Assembly (NCBI RefSeq): GCF_006376685.1
Contig: NZ_VEWL01000001.1
Span: 437,869 to 501,868 of the forward strand
Reading direction: 5' to 3'
DNA from: Ochrobactrum teleogrylli
GTDB lineage: Bacteria > Pseudomonadota > Alphaproteobacteria > Rhizobiales > Rhizobiaceae
Length of the DNA stretch: 64,000 nt
Within the stretch, counting starts at the first letter, position 1. Each line of letters opens with the position of its first letter. This document shows, piece after piece, positions 33,758 to 41,906 of the stretch. The notes beneath the pieces are model-generated. The model did not search any database. It had not been told where the DNA came from and was given only the letters and a program-made list of their open reading frames with translations. The position numbers were made by a program, and so were the translations under genes.

Positions 33758-33859
33758 TCAGAAGTCGTCTTCGTGATGATAGTGACGCAGATAGGCGAAC
33801 GCTGTTCCCACCAGGATCGGCAGAAGCAAAATGCCCGTCCAAAATATGATGTTGCTCAT
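33758..33859 (-). CDS. 33-aa single-pass membrane peptide
   Basis: A very short gene that is easy to miss. ATG 33859 follows an excellent ribosome site, GGGAGGGAG, six bases upstream. The product has one hydrophobic helix (IIFWTGILLLPILVGTAFAYL) and a charged His/Asp-rich tail, YHHEDDF. The layout resembles small accessory subunits such as CydX or KdpF, but the sequence matches neither. It lies between the convergent VOC gene and the divergent metA leader. Function is unknown; the ribosome site and helix make chance unlikely. Confidence 0.6.
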   Translation of the reverse strand: MSNIIFWTGILLLPILVGTAFAYLRHYHHEDDF

Positions 33860-34011
33860 TTTCTCCCTCCCTGTTGCCCTCAAACCGAAACAAGAGCCTG
33901 AGACAGTATGCGGGCACTTCGAACAACGTGGAAAGCGGACATTTGTTCCAGCCACGGCTGTCGTTGCGTAAAGCTATTGCCATTATGCCTGCGTTTGAGT
34001 AGAAGTGCGAA

Positions 34012-34156
34012 TACATCAAGAGTTGGGGAGACGCCCAACGCCAACCTGCCGCTCCGGGCAAGGTGGTACTCCCTGAAAAAGGAGGATGTGGCCAAACCGG
34101 CAACTATGCGGATAAAGCCACTCGCGTCGACCTGACAGAACGAGGGACCGACGCGA
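34012..34156 (+). promoter_or_regulatory. SAM-clan (SAM-I/IV type) riboswitch upstream of metA
   Basis: The aptamer fits about 34012-34090. P1 is TACATC (34012-34017) with GATGTG (34085-34090), followed by the SAM-I-like AAGAG. A short P2 hairpin is GTTGGG...CCCAAC. Next come CAACC, a P3 TGCC/GGCA, the conserved-type AAGGTGGTACTCC and a P4 CTCC/GGAG. GTGGC (34088-34092) can instead pair with GCCAC (34117-34121), competing with P1. TCGCGTCG (34122-34129) pairs perfectly with CGACGCGA (34149-34156), placing the ribosome site GAGGGA (34142-34147) in its loop three bases before the start codon. This suggests translational control of metA by S-adenosylmethionine. It is not the SAM-II type usual for rhizobial metA. 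Confidence 0.75.
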
Positions 34157-34158
34157 TC

Positions 34159-35079
34159 ATGCCGATAAAAATTCCTGACGATCTGCCAGCAACCAGTGTT
34201 CTCCAGGCCGAGGGCGTTATGGTCATGCGCGAGGCGGATGCCGTGCGTCAGGACATTCGGCCCTTGCGCATCGGCCTGCTCAATCTCATGCCCAACAAGG
34301 CGACCACGGAAACGCAGATCGCCCGCCTTTTAGGCGCGACACCGCTTCAGGTGGAACTGACGCTCGTGCGCATTACCAATCACGTCGCGCGCCACACCTC
34401 CGCCGATCACATGCTCTCCTTCTATCGCCCATGGGAAGATGTGCGTGACGAACGCTTCGATGGCTTCGTAATCACCGGTGCGCCTGTGGAACGGTTGAAC
34501 TTCGAAGAAGTGACCTATTGGGATGAATTGCAGCGCGTTTTCGACTGGACGCAGACCCATGTGCATCGTTCTTTGAACATCTGCTGGTCGGCGCAGGCCG
34601 CCGTCCATCATTTCCATGGTATGGGCAAGTATGAACTTCCGGCCAAGGCCTCCGGTGTCTACAGCCAGCAGAACCTTGCCCCGGCCTCGCCCTATCTGCG
34701 CGGATTTTCGGACGATTTCACCATTCCGGTTTCGCGCTGGACGGAAGTGCGCAAGGAAGACATTCCGCAGGATAGCGGCCTGAATGTTCTCGTCGATAGC
34801 GCTGAATCCGGCCTTTGTCTGCTGGAAGACCCACGCCATCGGGCGCTGCACATGTTCAACCACGTCGAATATGACACGACTTCGCTGGCAGATGAGTATT
34901 TCCGCGATATTCAGGCTGAGCCTGAAACCAAGGTGCCCGCAAATTATTTCCCGGACGACGACGCGACCCGCCCGCCGCAAAACCGCTGGCGTGGCCACGC
35001 GCATCTGCTGTTCGGCAACTGGATCAATGAAATTTACCAGTCGACGCCGTACGATCTGGAAAATATCGGCAAGAAGTGA
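34159..35079 (+). CDS. metA: Homoserine O-acyltransferase MetA (Glu111 predicts acetyl-CoA use)
   Basis: 306 aa from ATG 34159 ([11 protein letters not shown], the normal MetA start); the open frame upstream is riboswitch. The enzyme activates homoserine for methionine synthesis. The catalytic triad falls at the family positions: Cys142 in NICWSAQ, His235 and Glu237 in NHVEYD. Residue 111 is Glu (TGAPVERL); in Bacillus cereus MetA the same Glu selects acetyl-CoA, while succinyl-CoA enzymes such as E. coli have Gly. The common name homoserine O-succinyltransferase may therefore be wrong here. It is a single-gene unit ended by a strong bidirectional terminator. Confidence 0.93.
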   Translation: MPIKIPDDLPATSVLQAEGVMVMREADAVRQDIRPLRIGLLNLMPNKATTETQIARLLGATPLQVELTLVRITNHVARHTSADHMLSFYRPWEDVRDERFDGFVITGAPVERLNFEEVTYWDELQRVFDWTQTHVHRSLNICWSAQAAVHHFHGMGKYELPAKASGVYSQQNLAPASPYLRGFSDDFTIPVSRWTEVRKEDIPQDSGLNVLVDSAESGLCLLEDPRHRALHMFNHVEYDTTSLADEYFRDIQAEPETKVPANYFPDDDATRPPQNRWRGHAHLLFGNWINEIYQSTPYDLENIGKK

Positions 35080-35091
35080 CTGCCGCTGAAT

Positions 35092-35129
35092 AAACAAAAC
35101 CCCGGAATGGAAATTCCGGGGTTTTGTTT
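35092..35129. terminator. Bidirectional terminator between metA and the GH25 gene
   Basis: A perfect 17-bp inverted repeat (35092-35108 with 35113-35129) around a GGAA loop. The stem base is A/T-rich, giving GGGGTTTTGTTT on either strand. It lies 12 bases after the metA stop and 14 bases from the convergent lysozyme gene stop, so it serves both. Confidence 0.93.
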
Positions 35130-35143
35130 GGGATGAAGCACTA

Positions 35144-36277
35144 TCAGCTGCCGACCCGTTCCAACCAGCGATGCCATTCTGCTTCGGAGCCATGGAAAAC
35201 ATTGAGATCGATCTTGTTGCTCACGCCCTGAGACAGGCCCGATCCAGAATATTGCCAGAACAGCCATGGACGGCCCGGATAGACCTTCGATGGGTGTTGT
35301 GCCACAGCGCGCAACCAGAACGGATAGTTGGTGAACGCGCCTTTCAGATTGTCATCGTAGAAATCCGGTGCGGTATAGATGACCGGGCGCTTGCCGTAAT
35401 GGCGCTCCAGCTTGTCCATGAAGACCTGCATCTTTTCACGCACCTGTTGCGGCGACGGGCGGCGGCGGCATGCGGAATCGCCATTCCATTCCACGTCGAT
35501 CACCGGCGGCAGTGCGTCGGGGTCTTTCGGCACGTTGCGGATGAACCAGTCAGCCTGTTCGCTGGCGACACGGCACCAATAGAAGAAGTGATAAGCGCCG
35601 CGCTTAATGCCGGCGGCCTTGGCCTCGCGCCAGTTCTTGCGGAACATCGGGTCGAGATGATCACCGCCGTCTGTGGCCTTGATATAGGCGAAGTTCGCGC
35701 CTTGCGTGCGCAGCTTCGGCCAGTCGATATCACCCTGCCAGCGCGACACGTCTACGCCATGCACGGCGAGTTTGCGCGGCGATGCACGGCCAAAATTGAT
35801 CGGCTTCGCATCGCGGAAGCGATGGCTGTAGATTCTGGAGCGATCTTGTGCCGTGCGCGCTTGCGGTTCCAGACGCACTGCCGGATAGGCCGCCACCTGC
35901 GGTGCAGGCATGCGCGGTGCTTCGGTTTGCGGCACGGGTGTAGGTATCTGCGCGACGGGGCGCTCCTGCAATGGCCCGCGCGGTTGCGGCACAACCGGCG
36001 CAGGCGGCTGCACCTTGAACTGTCCGCCGTCTGGAACAGGTCCGGCCCAGGCAAGCACCTCTTCTTGCGGGGGGAGTGGCTGCGCGCGTGGCGCGCTTGC
36101 TGTTTCGGTTACGGCTGCGGGCGGAACCGGCCTCACAACAGAACTGGTCATCTCCGCCGAGGGTTTCGGCTGGAGCATGATGCTGTCGATGCCGGAACTC
36201 GATGTGCAGCCCGTCAGGGCGGCGCAAGCGAGCGCAATGGCAGACACGACCAAAGAACGCGAAGGCGAAGAACGCAT
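35144..36277 (-). CDS. GH25 family lysozyme-like lipoprotein
   Basis: 377 aa from ATG 36277 (a GTG two codons earlier is possible). The lipoprotein signal ends in lipobox LTGC near residue 24, so it should be anchored in the outer membrane. Residues about 30-160 are a Pro/Ala/Gln-rich linker. A GH25 muramidase domain follows (about 165-377): HGVDVSRWQGDIDW, YIKATDGG, GAYHFFYW, the catalytic VIDVEWNG and WLFWQYSGSG. It cleaves the MurNAc-GlcNAc bond of peptidoglycan and may remodel the wall. It is convergent with metA. Confidence 0.92.
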   Translation of the reverse strand: MRSSPSRSLVVSAIALACAALTGCTSSSGIDSIMLQPKPSAEMTSSVVRPVPPAAVTETASAPRAQPLPPQEEVLAWAGPVPDGGQFKVQPPAPVVPQPRGPLQERPVAQIPTPVPQTEAPRMPAPQVAAYPAVRLEPQARTAQDRSRIYSHRFRDAKPINFGRASPRKLAVHGVDVSRWQGDIDWPKLRTQGANFAYIKATDGGDHLDPMFRKNWREAKAAGIKRGAYHFFYWCRVASEQADWFIRNVPKDPDALPPVIDVEWNGDSACRRRPSPQQVREKMQVFMDKLERHYGKRPVIYTAPDFYDDNLKGAFTNYPFWLRAVAQHPSKVYPGRPWLFWQYSGSGLSQGVSNKIDLNVFHGSEAEWHRWLERVGS

Positions 36278-36389
36278 GGGCACCCGTACTCAGAACAAAT
36301 GGGCTGCAACGCTCTCCCGAGTCATTGCTCAGGTCAGATTACCGGCAAAAACTGAATCCAAAGTTTACGAAAGTGCTAACGCACGCGGT

Positions 36390-37814
36390 TCAAATTGAGC
36401 TTTCGAGGATTTTTATCAGCGCTGTTGCAGATTTCTCCAGAGAAGCTTCTTCAAAGCCTGAGAAACCGAGGATAAGTCCCTGTCTTGGTTGGAAAAAGCC
36501 ATAGAGTGGCGACAGAGGCTGAACCTTTATACCACTGTCGGCGAGTTTACTTGCAAGCATCACATCGTTTTGCGCGTCTGAAAGCGCCAGCAATAGCGTC
36601 AGCCCGGCGGGGGGCGCTTCAATGCTGAAAAGCGACGGTTCACCGGGGGATAGTGCCGCAATAAGCTTGTTACGACGCGCCGCGTAGAGACGGCGCATCC
36701 TCCTGATGTGCTGGGCGAAGGCGCCGGTTTCGATGAATTGCGCCAGCGCCGGTTGCGCAAGCAGCGACGGTGGCGGCAAAAGCTCGCGCCGGAGGGTGCG
36801 AAACTTTTCCGTCAAATATAGAGGCACGATCAGGAAGCCGAGCCGCAAGACGGGTGAAAATACCTTCGAGAAACTGCCGATATAAAGAATGCGGTCGCGG
36901 TCGAGCGACATAAGGGCCGGAAGCGGCTGACCGATATAGCGATGCTCGCTGTCATAGTCGTCTTCGATGATGAATGCGTCGCTTTCGCGCGCCCAGGCAA
37001 TGAGATCGAGCCGTCGCGCCAGCGGCATGGTTACACCCGTCGGATGATGGCGGGCCGGTGTTACAAAAGCCGCACGTGCCTGCATCGCGCTTTGTCGCCC
37101 GGCGGCCACATCAAGACCGTTGTCATCGACCGGCACGGAAACAACATCGATTCCCTGACCGCCGAGAATGTTACGGGCAGGCGAATAGCCGGGCTCCTCC
37201 ATCCAGATTTTGTCGCCTGGTTCGAAGATGGCTGCCCGGAGAAGCGAAAATGCGTCGGTACTGCCGCCGGTAATCAGAATTTGCCCTGCATCCACCGCCA
37301 TGCCGCGCCATTCATGCAGATGGCGGGCAAGCGCGACACGCAGCGGAAAATAGCCGAATGGATCGTTGCCGTTCAGCAGGTTGGTGTCAGGCTTGCGCCA
37401 GATGCGCCCAAGCAATTTGCCCCATTCCGCATGTGGAAAGTGATCGCTGTCGAATACACCTTGCTGAAAGGGCTGCGGTGTAAGTGTTGCCTTGGTGGTC
37501 GTCTTCGCTGTCGGGGCGCTGCCCGTTGGCCCGGTTTTCAACGTTACATCCGGCAATTGAGCGGCAATGCGCGTCCCTGAACCGTGCCTGCCTTCCAGAT
37601 AACCTTCCGCGATCAGCTGGTCATAGGCCGAAAGTGCTGTGGCGCGCGAGACGCCCAGTTCTTCCGCAAAAGCGCGGGTCGAGGGAAGGCGACTTTCAGG
37701 CTTCAGCCTTCCGGTCAGAACGGCCTGCCTTATCTGTTCTGCAAGCTGAACGGCGAGAGGCGTAGCGCTCGTACGGTCAATCCCGAATTCCGGTATCGAT
37801 GCGATAAGTGGCAT
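36390..37814 (-). CDS. MocR-type regulator (GntR domain fused to aminotransferase fold)
   Basis: 474 aa. The N-terminal GntR winged helix (about 14-80) includes RLPSTRAFAEELGVSRATALSAYDQL. A fold-type I aminotransferase domain (about 115-474) has the PLP-binding Lys in YIGSFSKVFSPVLRLGF and the Asp in IIEDDYDSEHRY. MocR proteins use pyridoxal phosphate as effector, and PdxR members control vitamin B6 genes. It diverges from a pyridoxamine-oxidase-like flavin protein, with ATAAGTGG repeats in the gap, so that gene is the likely target. Confidence 0.92.
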   Translation of the reverse strand: MPLIASIPEFGIDRTSATPLAVQLAEQIRQAVLTGRLKPESRLPSTRAFAEELGVSRATALSAYDQLIAEGYLEGRHGSGTRIAAQLPDVTLKTGPTGSAPTAKTTTKATLTPQPFQQGVFDSDHFPHAEWGKLLGRIWRKPDTNLLNGNDPFGYFPLRVALARHLHEWRGMAVDAGQILITGGSTDAFSLLRAAIFEPGDKIWMEEPGYSPARNILGGQGIDVVSVPVDDNGLDVAAGRQSAMQARAAFVTPARHHPTGVTMPLARRLDLIAWARESDAFIIEDDYDSEHRYIGQPLPALMSLDRDRILYIGSFSKVFSPVLRLGFLIVPLYLTEKFRTLRRELLPPPSLLAQPALAQFIETGAFAQHIRRMRRLYAARRNKLIAALSPGEPSLFSIEAPPAGLTLLLALSDAQNDVMLASKLADSGIKVQPLSPLYGFFQPRQGLILGFSGFEEASLEKSATALIKILESSI

Positions 37815-37856
37815 GGCTCAGTATCTTATAAGTGGTTATTTTCAACATACCACTAT
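37804..37856. promoter_or_regulatory. Probable MocR operator repeats
   Basis: ATAAGTGG occurs directly repeated at 37804-37811 and 37828-37835, 24 bases apart, and in inverted form as CCACTAT at 37850-37856. The first copy overlaps the regulator start. Spaced direct repeats are typical of MocR sites. Confidence 0.55.
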
Positions 37857-37907
37857 GGCGGCATTTTGCATGCATTGAAAATGCAAATGCAAACAGGACC
37901 GACCAGC

Positions 37908-38570
37908 ATGACGAATGCCCCAACAGAAAGAACCAGAGTGAAGCGCCTGCATGATCGCGGCCGCTATGATGCGGACAGTGTTCACGCGATCATTGATGCT
38001 CAGCCGCTCGCCCATGTAGCCTATGTTTTCAACGGCGCGCCCTATGTGTCGCCGACGCTCGTATGGCGGGAAGGCAATTTCATTTACTGGCACGGATCCT
38101 CGGCAAGCCGCATGCTGGAAGCTTGCGAGGAGGCGGAAGTCTGCGTCAGCTTCGCAACATTGGACGGGTTGGTGCTGGCGCGTTCTGCCTTTCACCATTC
38201 CTGCAATTATCGTTCCGTGATGGCTTTCGGCACGGCGAAGAAAATTACCGATGTTGTGGCGAAGGAGCGACATTTGCGCAACTTCGTGAATGGGCTTTTT
38301 CCTGATCGCTGGGAAGGGCTACGCCCGATGATGGCCAAGGAGCTGAAGGCGACCATGCTGCTGGAACTGGAACTGAATGAAGCGTCAGCGAAAGTCCGCT
38401 CCGGTCCACCCAAGGATGACGAGCGGGATTATGCGCTACCGATCTGGGCGGGCGTCATTCCGGTGACGACACATCTGGGCGAACCGATTGACGATGAGCG
38501 TCTGTTGCCGGGCGTAAAAGCGCCCCAAAATGTGCTGCAATTCGGCTATCTGGCGGATGCGGCGGAATAA
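37908..38570 (+). CDS. Pyridoxamine 5'-phosphate oxidase-like flavin protein
   Basis: 220 aa from ATG 37908 (AGGA ten bases upstream); ATGs at 37881 and 37887 in the same frame are alternatives. The split-barrel FMN fold is visible in MTNAPTERTRVKRLHDRGRY then AHVAYVFNGAPYVSPTLVWREGNFIYWHGS, cut here into two strands, followed by CVSFATLDGLVLARSAFHHSCNYRSVMAFG. This is the nitroimidazole-resistance/PNPOx-like branch, not true PdxH. It probably binds flavin or heme. It is divergent from the MocR regulator, which likely controls it. Confidence 0.85.
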   Translation: MTNAPTERTRVKRLHDRGRYDADSVHAIIDAQPLAHVAYVFNGAPYVSPTLVWREGNFIYWHGSSASRMLEACEEAEVCVSFATLDGLVLARSAFHHSCNYRSVMAFGTAKKITDVVAKERHLRNFVNGLFPDRWEGLRPMMAKELKATMLLELELNEASAKVRSGPPKDDERDYALPIWAGVIPVTTHLGEPIDDERLLPGVKAPQNVLQFGYLADAAE

Positions 38571-38592
38571 GTCGCCGGATCTCTAACAGGGC

Positions 38593-38880
38593 TTATGCAG
38601 TCTTGGAGTGTATAACGGCAAATTGGTCGAGCGTCTGGGCCTGATCGGCACGGTGTTTGACGCTTTCGATCTGCTTCATGAGTTCGGCGATCTTCTCAGG
38701 CTGGGAGACGCCGCACTCATAAATCTGGATGATTTCACGGACCAGCTCGTCCTTCAAAGGCGAGGTGATCGGGCAGCAGCCGATGGCTGCGCAGGACTGA
38801 ATATAGGCCTGTTGCAACCTTGCCAGTTCGTCGGCCTTGAAACGTCCGAAGTAATAATCCCTCGAAAATGGCATTTCCAT
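38593..38880 (-). CDS. Unrecognised 95-aa protein
   Basis: Begins at ATG 38880 with GCGGAA upstream; the frame is open to a TTG at 38919. The product is soluble, with a Cys cluster (SCAAIGCCPITSP, about residues 29-41) followed by two amphipathic helices rich in charged residues (KDELVREIIQIYECG and EKIAELMKQIESVKHR). Three close Cys residues could bind metal or form a redox site. I do not recognise the family. It lies 222 bases downstream of the FUSC gene on the same strand, behind an AT-rich gap that probably carries its own promoter. Confidence 0.6.
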   Translation of the reverse strand: MEMPFSRDYYFGRFKADELARLQQAYIQSCAAIGCCPITSPLKDELVREIIQIYECGVSQPEKIAELMKQIESVKHRADQAQTLDQFAVIHSKTA

Positions 38881-39102
38881 GCATTCCGCAATGTGACCGG
38901 TGGGGGCTTGCCACCGCAAGTCTGTGTTCGAAAACTTTCCAGTTTGCTAAAGCTCACTATAGCATATGACCATAGACAGTAACCGGCAATCGTTTACGTC
39001 TTCTAAAATATTTGAATTTTTTTGGAATAATTGTTGCATAAATAAGTATTGTTTTAATCAATAATGCATCTCTTACTGATGCCTGCTTTTATGGAATAGA
39101 CG
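38881..39102. promoter_or_regulatory. AT-rich gap, probable promoter of the 95-aa gene
   Basis: 222 bases without a gene. Bases 38995-39070 are strongly AT-rich, including an imperfect palindrome TTCTAAAATATTTGAA at 39001-39016. No terminator hairpin for the upstream FUSC gene is obvious. Confidence 0.45.
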
Positions 39103-41052
39103 TCAACGCAGGAATGCCGCATTCGCTTCCGTCGTCATGGCCATGGCTTGCATGAGTGCAGCCGCGTGCAACAACCGGTCTTTTTCCGCAGCGCTGGAAG
39201 CTTCCGATGCGGCCAGAATCTGGCCTGCGCCAGCCGTGGTGGTTTCAATCAGCATTACAGGCTCGAAAACCGCCAATGTCCGCAGCATGTTGCGGACTGC
39301 TAGGCGGACATCCGGCTGGGGATGGTCGGTGAATTGTGCCAGTTCCAGTGCCGCAGAGCCGAGGTTCAGGACGGCCAGCATACCGCGCAAATCCTGATGC
39401 GCCTCAGGTGATGCGGCAGAGGTCTCGGTTATGAGCAGACGCGAGATACGGTCAGCACTTTGGCTGATCCACGCCTCGATGGAGATGGAACGTGGCGCCG
39501 CACCGATCTTCTTCAGGCTGTCGCGCATGGCGCGCTTCATGCGGCGCTGCGCGGCATAGTCGTTCGGTGGAAAAAGCAGCGAGAAGACAAGCGTGCCAAT
39601 GCCAATGCCGAGAAGCAGCGCAAGCACGCCATTCAGAAAGGACGTGGCGTCGGGTCGCATGAAATTGTCAGGGCCAATCAAATCCCAGAAAAAAATGGCG
39701 AATGCCGATCCTTTGGCGATGGTAGACGGATTGCGCATGGCAAGCCCGGCGCAGATCAGGACGGGCGCTATGACGATGGTGAAGGGGAGGAATCCCCAAA
39801 TGACGGGCAAAACGCCAAAATTCATGATGGCCGCCACGATTGCGGCAATCGCCGAGCCTTTCAAAAATTCCGTTCCGCTGGCAACCGGGTTTGGCCGGGT
39901 TGCGAAAAGCGCGTTGACCACACCAACCACGATGACGAAACCGGGACCGGATGGCCATGCGGTGAAGATCCAGATAGCCGATGCTGCGGCCAGCGCCACA
40001 AATGCGCGAATACCGTTGATAAACGCTGCCGTGTGATCGACATGGTAGGAAAGGCGCACACGGTTCGCTTTCGGATGCGCGGTGTCGAGTTCGGCTTCGA
40101 TGGCGAGTGCCTGTTCCTGAAAACCGAGCATGCTTCTTAGGCGATACAAAAACATCAGCCGCCCGGAAGTGAGATCGGTATTGCCGCTCGTTTCTTCTTC
40201 CGCCGTGCGCATGATCTTTTCGCGCAGAGCTTCGAGATCAACGGTTTCGTCGCCATCGGCGATCTGCGCCATGGCGTTTTTGGCTTCCAGCAACAATGGA
40301 TCGCCGCTCGTGGTTTGTGATGGCATTTCCAATATGGCGCGCACAGCCGATGCCTGTTGCAGCGTGACCACCATCGCCTGCCGGAGGTAGCCGACGCTGC
40401 GCCTGACCGTGACGGAACTCGCGGCCTTGTATTCAATGGCCGTATCGAAGGCGATGGCATTGCGATAGGCGGTTTGCAGCGCGCCGGTTCCGGCTTCACC
40501 GCCCAGCATTTCTGCGCAGAGCTTGGCCGTCTGCCGCATGAATTTTCCAAGCTGCGCACGTGCTTCCTCGAAGGGATTATCGGTGCTGAACAGCCAGGTG
40601 ATGATGGCTTCGGTCACGATGCCCAATGCAATGTAGATCAACCGCGATACAGCGATTTCAAACACATTTTCCGGGTCGGACAAAGAGTCGATGGCGACGA
40701 TGGCAGCCGTATAGCCGGCAAGCACCGCGCCATAGGAGCGGAAGTTGCGCAGGCCCGTCGAAAGCGCAGTACAAAGGCCGATCCAGCCTGCGAGCACCAG
40801 CAGAAACAGAGTGGGTGTCTGGATGAAGATTGCCGTGAGCAACACCGCGACCACGACGCCGATTGCCGTGCCCATGAGGCGATAGATGCTCTTGGAAACG
40901 CTCATTGCACGGCTGCTTTGAGCGACAATCCAGACCGTCATGGCGGCCCATTTCGGGTCATCCATATTCATCAGGAAGGCAATATAAAGCGCGATCAGCG
41001 ATGCGGCGGTGGTCCGTACCGCAAAAATGAGATCGTTGCGCTTGATGATCAT
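39103..41052 (-). CDS. FUSC family inner-membrane transporter (aromatic acid efflux type)
   Basis: 649 aa, started at ATG 41052 because the longer open frame would overlap mog on the other strand and lacks protein-like character. ATG 41148 is also possible. It has two blocks of membrane segments (about 20-150 and 355-500), each followed by a cytoplasmic helical region, the layout of the FUSC/AaeB/YccS family. DDPKWAAMTVWIVAQ matches the family's first block. Such proteins export aromatic acids or fusaric acid-like compounds. No AaeA-type adaptor gene lies alongside, so it may act alone like YccS. Confidence 0.85.
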   Translation of the reverse strand: MIIKRNDLIFAVRTTAASLIALYIAFLMNMDDPKWAAMTVWIVAQSSRAMSVSKSIYRLMGTAIGVVVAVLLTAIFIQTPTLFLLVLAGWIGLCTALSTGLRNFRSYGAVLAGYTAAIVAIDSLSDPENVFEIAVSRLIYIALGIVTEAIITWLFSTDNPFEEARAQLGKFMRQTAKLCAEMLGGEAGTGALQTAYRNAIAFDTAIEYKAASSVTVRRSVGYLRQAMVVTLQQASAVRAILEMPSQTTSGDPLLLEAKNAMAQIADGDETVDLEALREKIMRTAEEETSGNTDLTSGRLMFLYRLRSMLGFQEQALAIEAELDTAHPKANRVRLSYHVDHTAAFINGIRAFVALAAASAIWIFTAWPSGPGFVIVVGVVNALFATRPNPVASGTEFLKGSAIAAIVAAIMNFGVLPVIWGFLPFTIVIAPVLICAGLAMRNPSTIAKGSAFAIFFWDLIGPDNFMRPDATSFLNGVLALLLGIGIGTLVFSLLFPPNDYAAQRRMKRAMRDSLKKIGAAPRSISIEAWISQSADRISRLLITETSAASPEAHQDLRGMLAVLNLGSAALELAQFTDHPQPDVRLAVRNMLRTLAVFEPVMLIETTTAGAGQILAASEASSAAEKDRLLHAAALMQAMAMTTEANAAFLR

Positions 41053-41227
41053 GATGACCGGAAGAAGCTTTTGGCGGTGATATTGCGCATCCTTCGACGC
41101 GCGGGCTACGATTGACGTTGATAGCGGTTTTGCACCCGCGTCAAGCATGGAACGGAACACGGTGTCTTCACATTGTCGCGGGTGGACGATATGAGTGCCG
41201 TCGTTCAGAGGATTTGGGGATGCAGTT

Positions 41228-41746
41228 TTGAAAATCGGCGTTGTTACCGTTTCCGACCGTGCAAGTCGCGGCGAATATGAGGATTTGAGTGGCCCGGCCA
41301 TCGAGGCATGGCTGAAGAACGCCATCGTCACGCCTTACGAAACGGTGAAGCGCGTCATTCCCGACGGGATGGCGTCGGTACGCGATACGCTGATCGCGCT
41401 TTGCGATGATGAGGCTTGCGATCTGATCCTGACGACGGGCGGCACGGGGCCAAGCCCGCGCGACGAGACAACAGAAGCCATGCATGCCGTTCTGCACAAG
41501 GAATTGCCGGGTTTTGGCGAGTTGATGCGCCGCGTCAGCCTCGAACAAACGCCGACAGCTATTCTCTCGCGCCAGACGGCGGGCAGCCGCGGCAAGAGCT
41601 TTATTCTCAACCTGCCGGGCAAGCCTGCATCCATCGCAATGACCTTGCAGGCGGTCTTTCCGGCTATCCCATATTGTCTTGATTTGATCGGTGCTGGCCG
41701 TATCGAAACCGACCCGGCGGTCGTCAAGGCACATCGTCCGGGATAG
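41228..41746 (+). CDS. mog: Molybdopterin adenylyltransferase
   Basis: 172 aa, probably starting at TTG 41228 (KIGVVTVSDRASRGEYED) with GGGGA upstream; an in-frame ATG at 41195 would add eleven residues and is less likely. The MoCF/Mog fold is clear from LTTGGTGPSPRDETTEA, the molybdopterin-binding loop, and LPGKPASIAMTL near the end. It adenylates molybdopterin before molybdate insertion by MoeA. It is divergent from the FUSC gene and not in a molybdenum operon, as is common for this gene. Confidence 0.9.
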   Translation: MKIGVVTVSDRASRGEYEDLSGPAIEAWLKNAIVTPYETVKRVIPDGMASVRDTLIALCDDEACDLILTTGGTGPSPRDETTEAMHAVLHKELPGFGELMRRVSLEQTPTAILSRQTAGSRGKSFILNLPGKPASIAMTLQAVFPAIPYCLDLIGAGRIETDPAVVKAHRPG

Positions 41747-41906
41747 AAACGGGCCAAGCGATTCCCGGTTTGGCCGGGAGTCTACATTCCAATTCGTCCG
41801 TTGTCATCACGACGAATTGCGCAACCCTGCTTTGCACTTTTATATGATTTCAATGCTTGCATTTCCCCAAAGTCGCGCTGAATAATAGCGGAAAAAGGGG
41901 TACTCA

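Noticed and set aside
34063-34158. Upstream extension of MetA
   Set aside because: MetA proteins start at MPIKIP; the added codons lie inside the riboswitch.
39001-39016. TTCTAAAATATTTGAA as a fourth copy of the TTCAAAWTTTGAA operator
   Set aside because: Arm sequence and spacing differ; it is probably a chance AT-rich palindrome.
41053-41331. N-terminal extension of the FUSC protein
   Set aside because: It would overlap mog on the opposite strand and is not hydrophobic or family-like.
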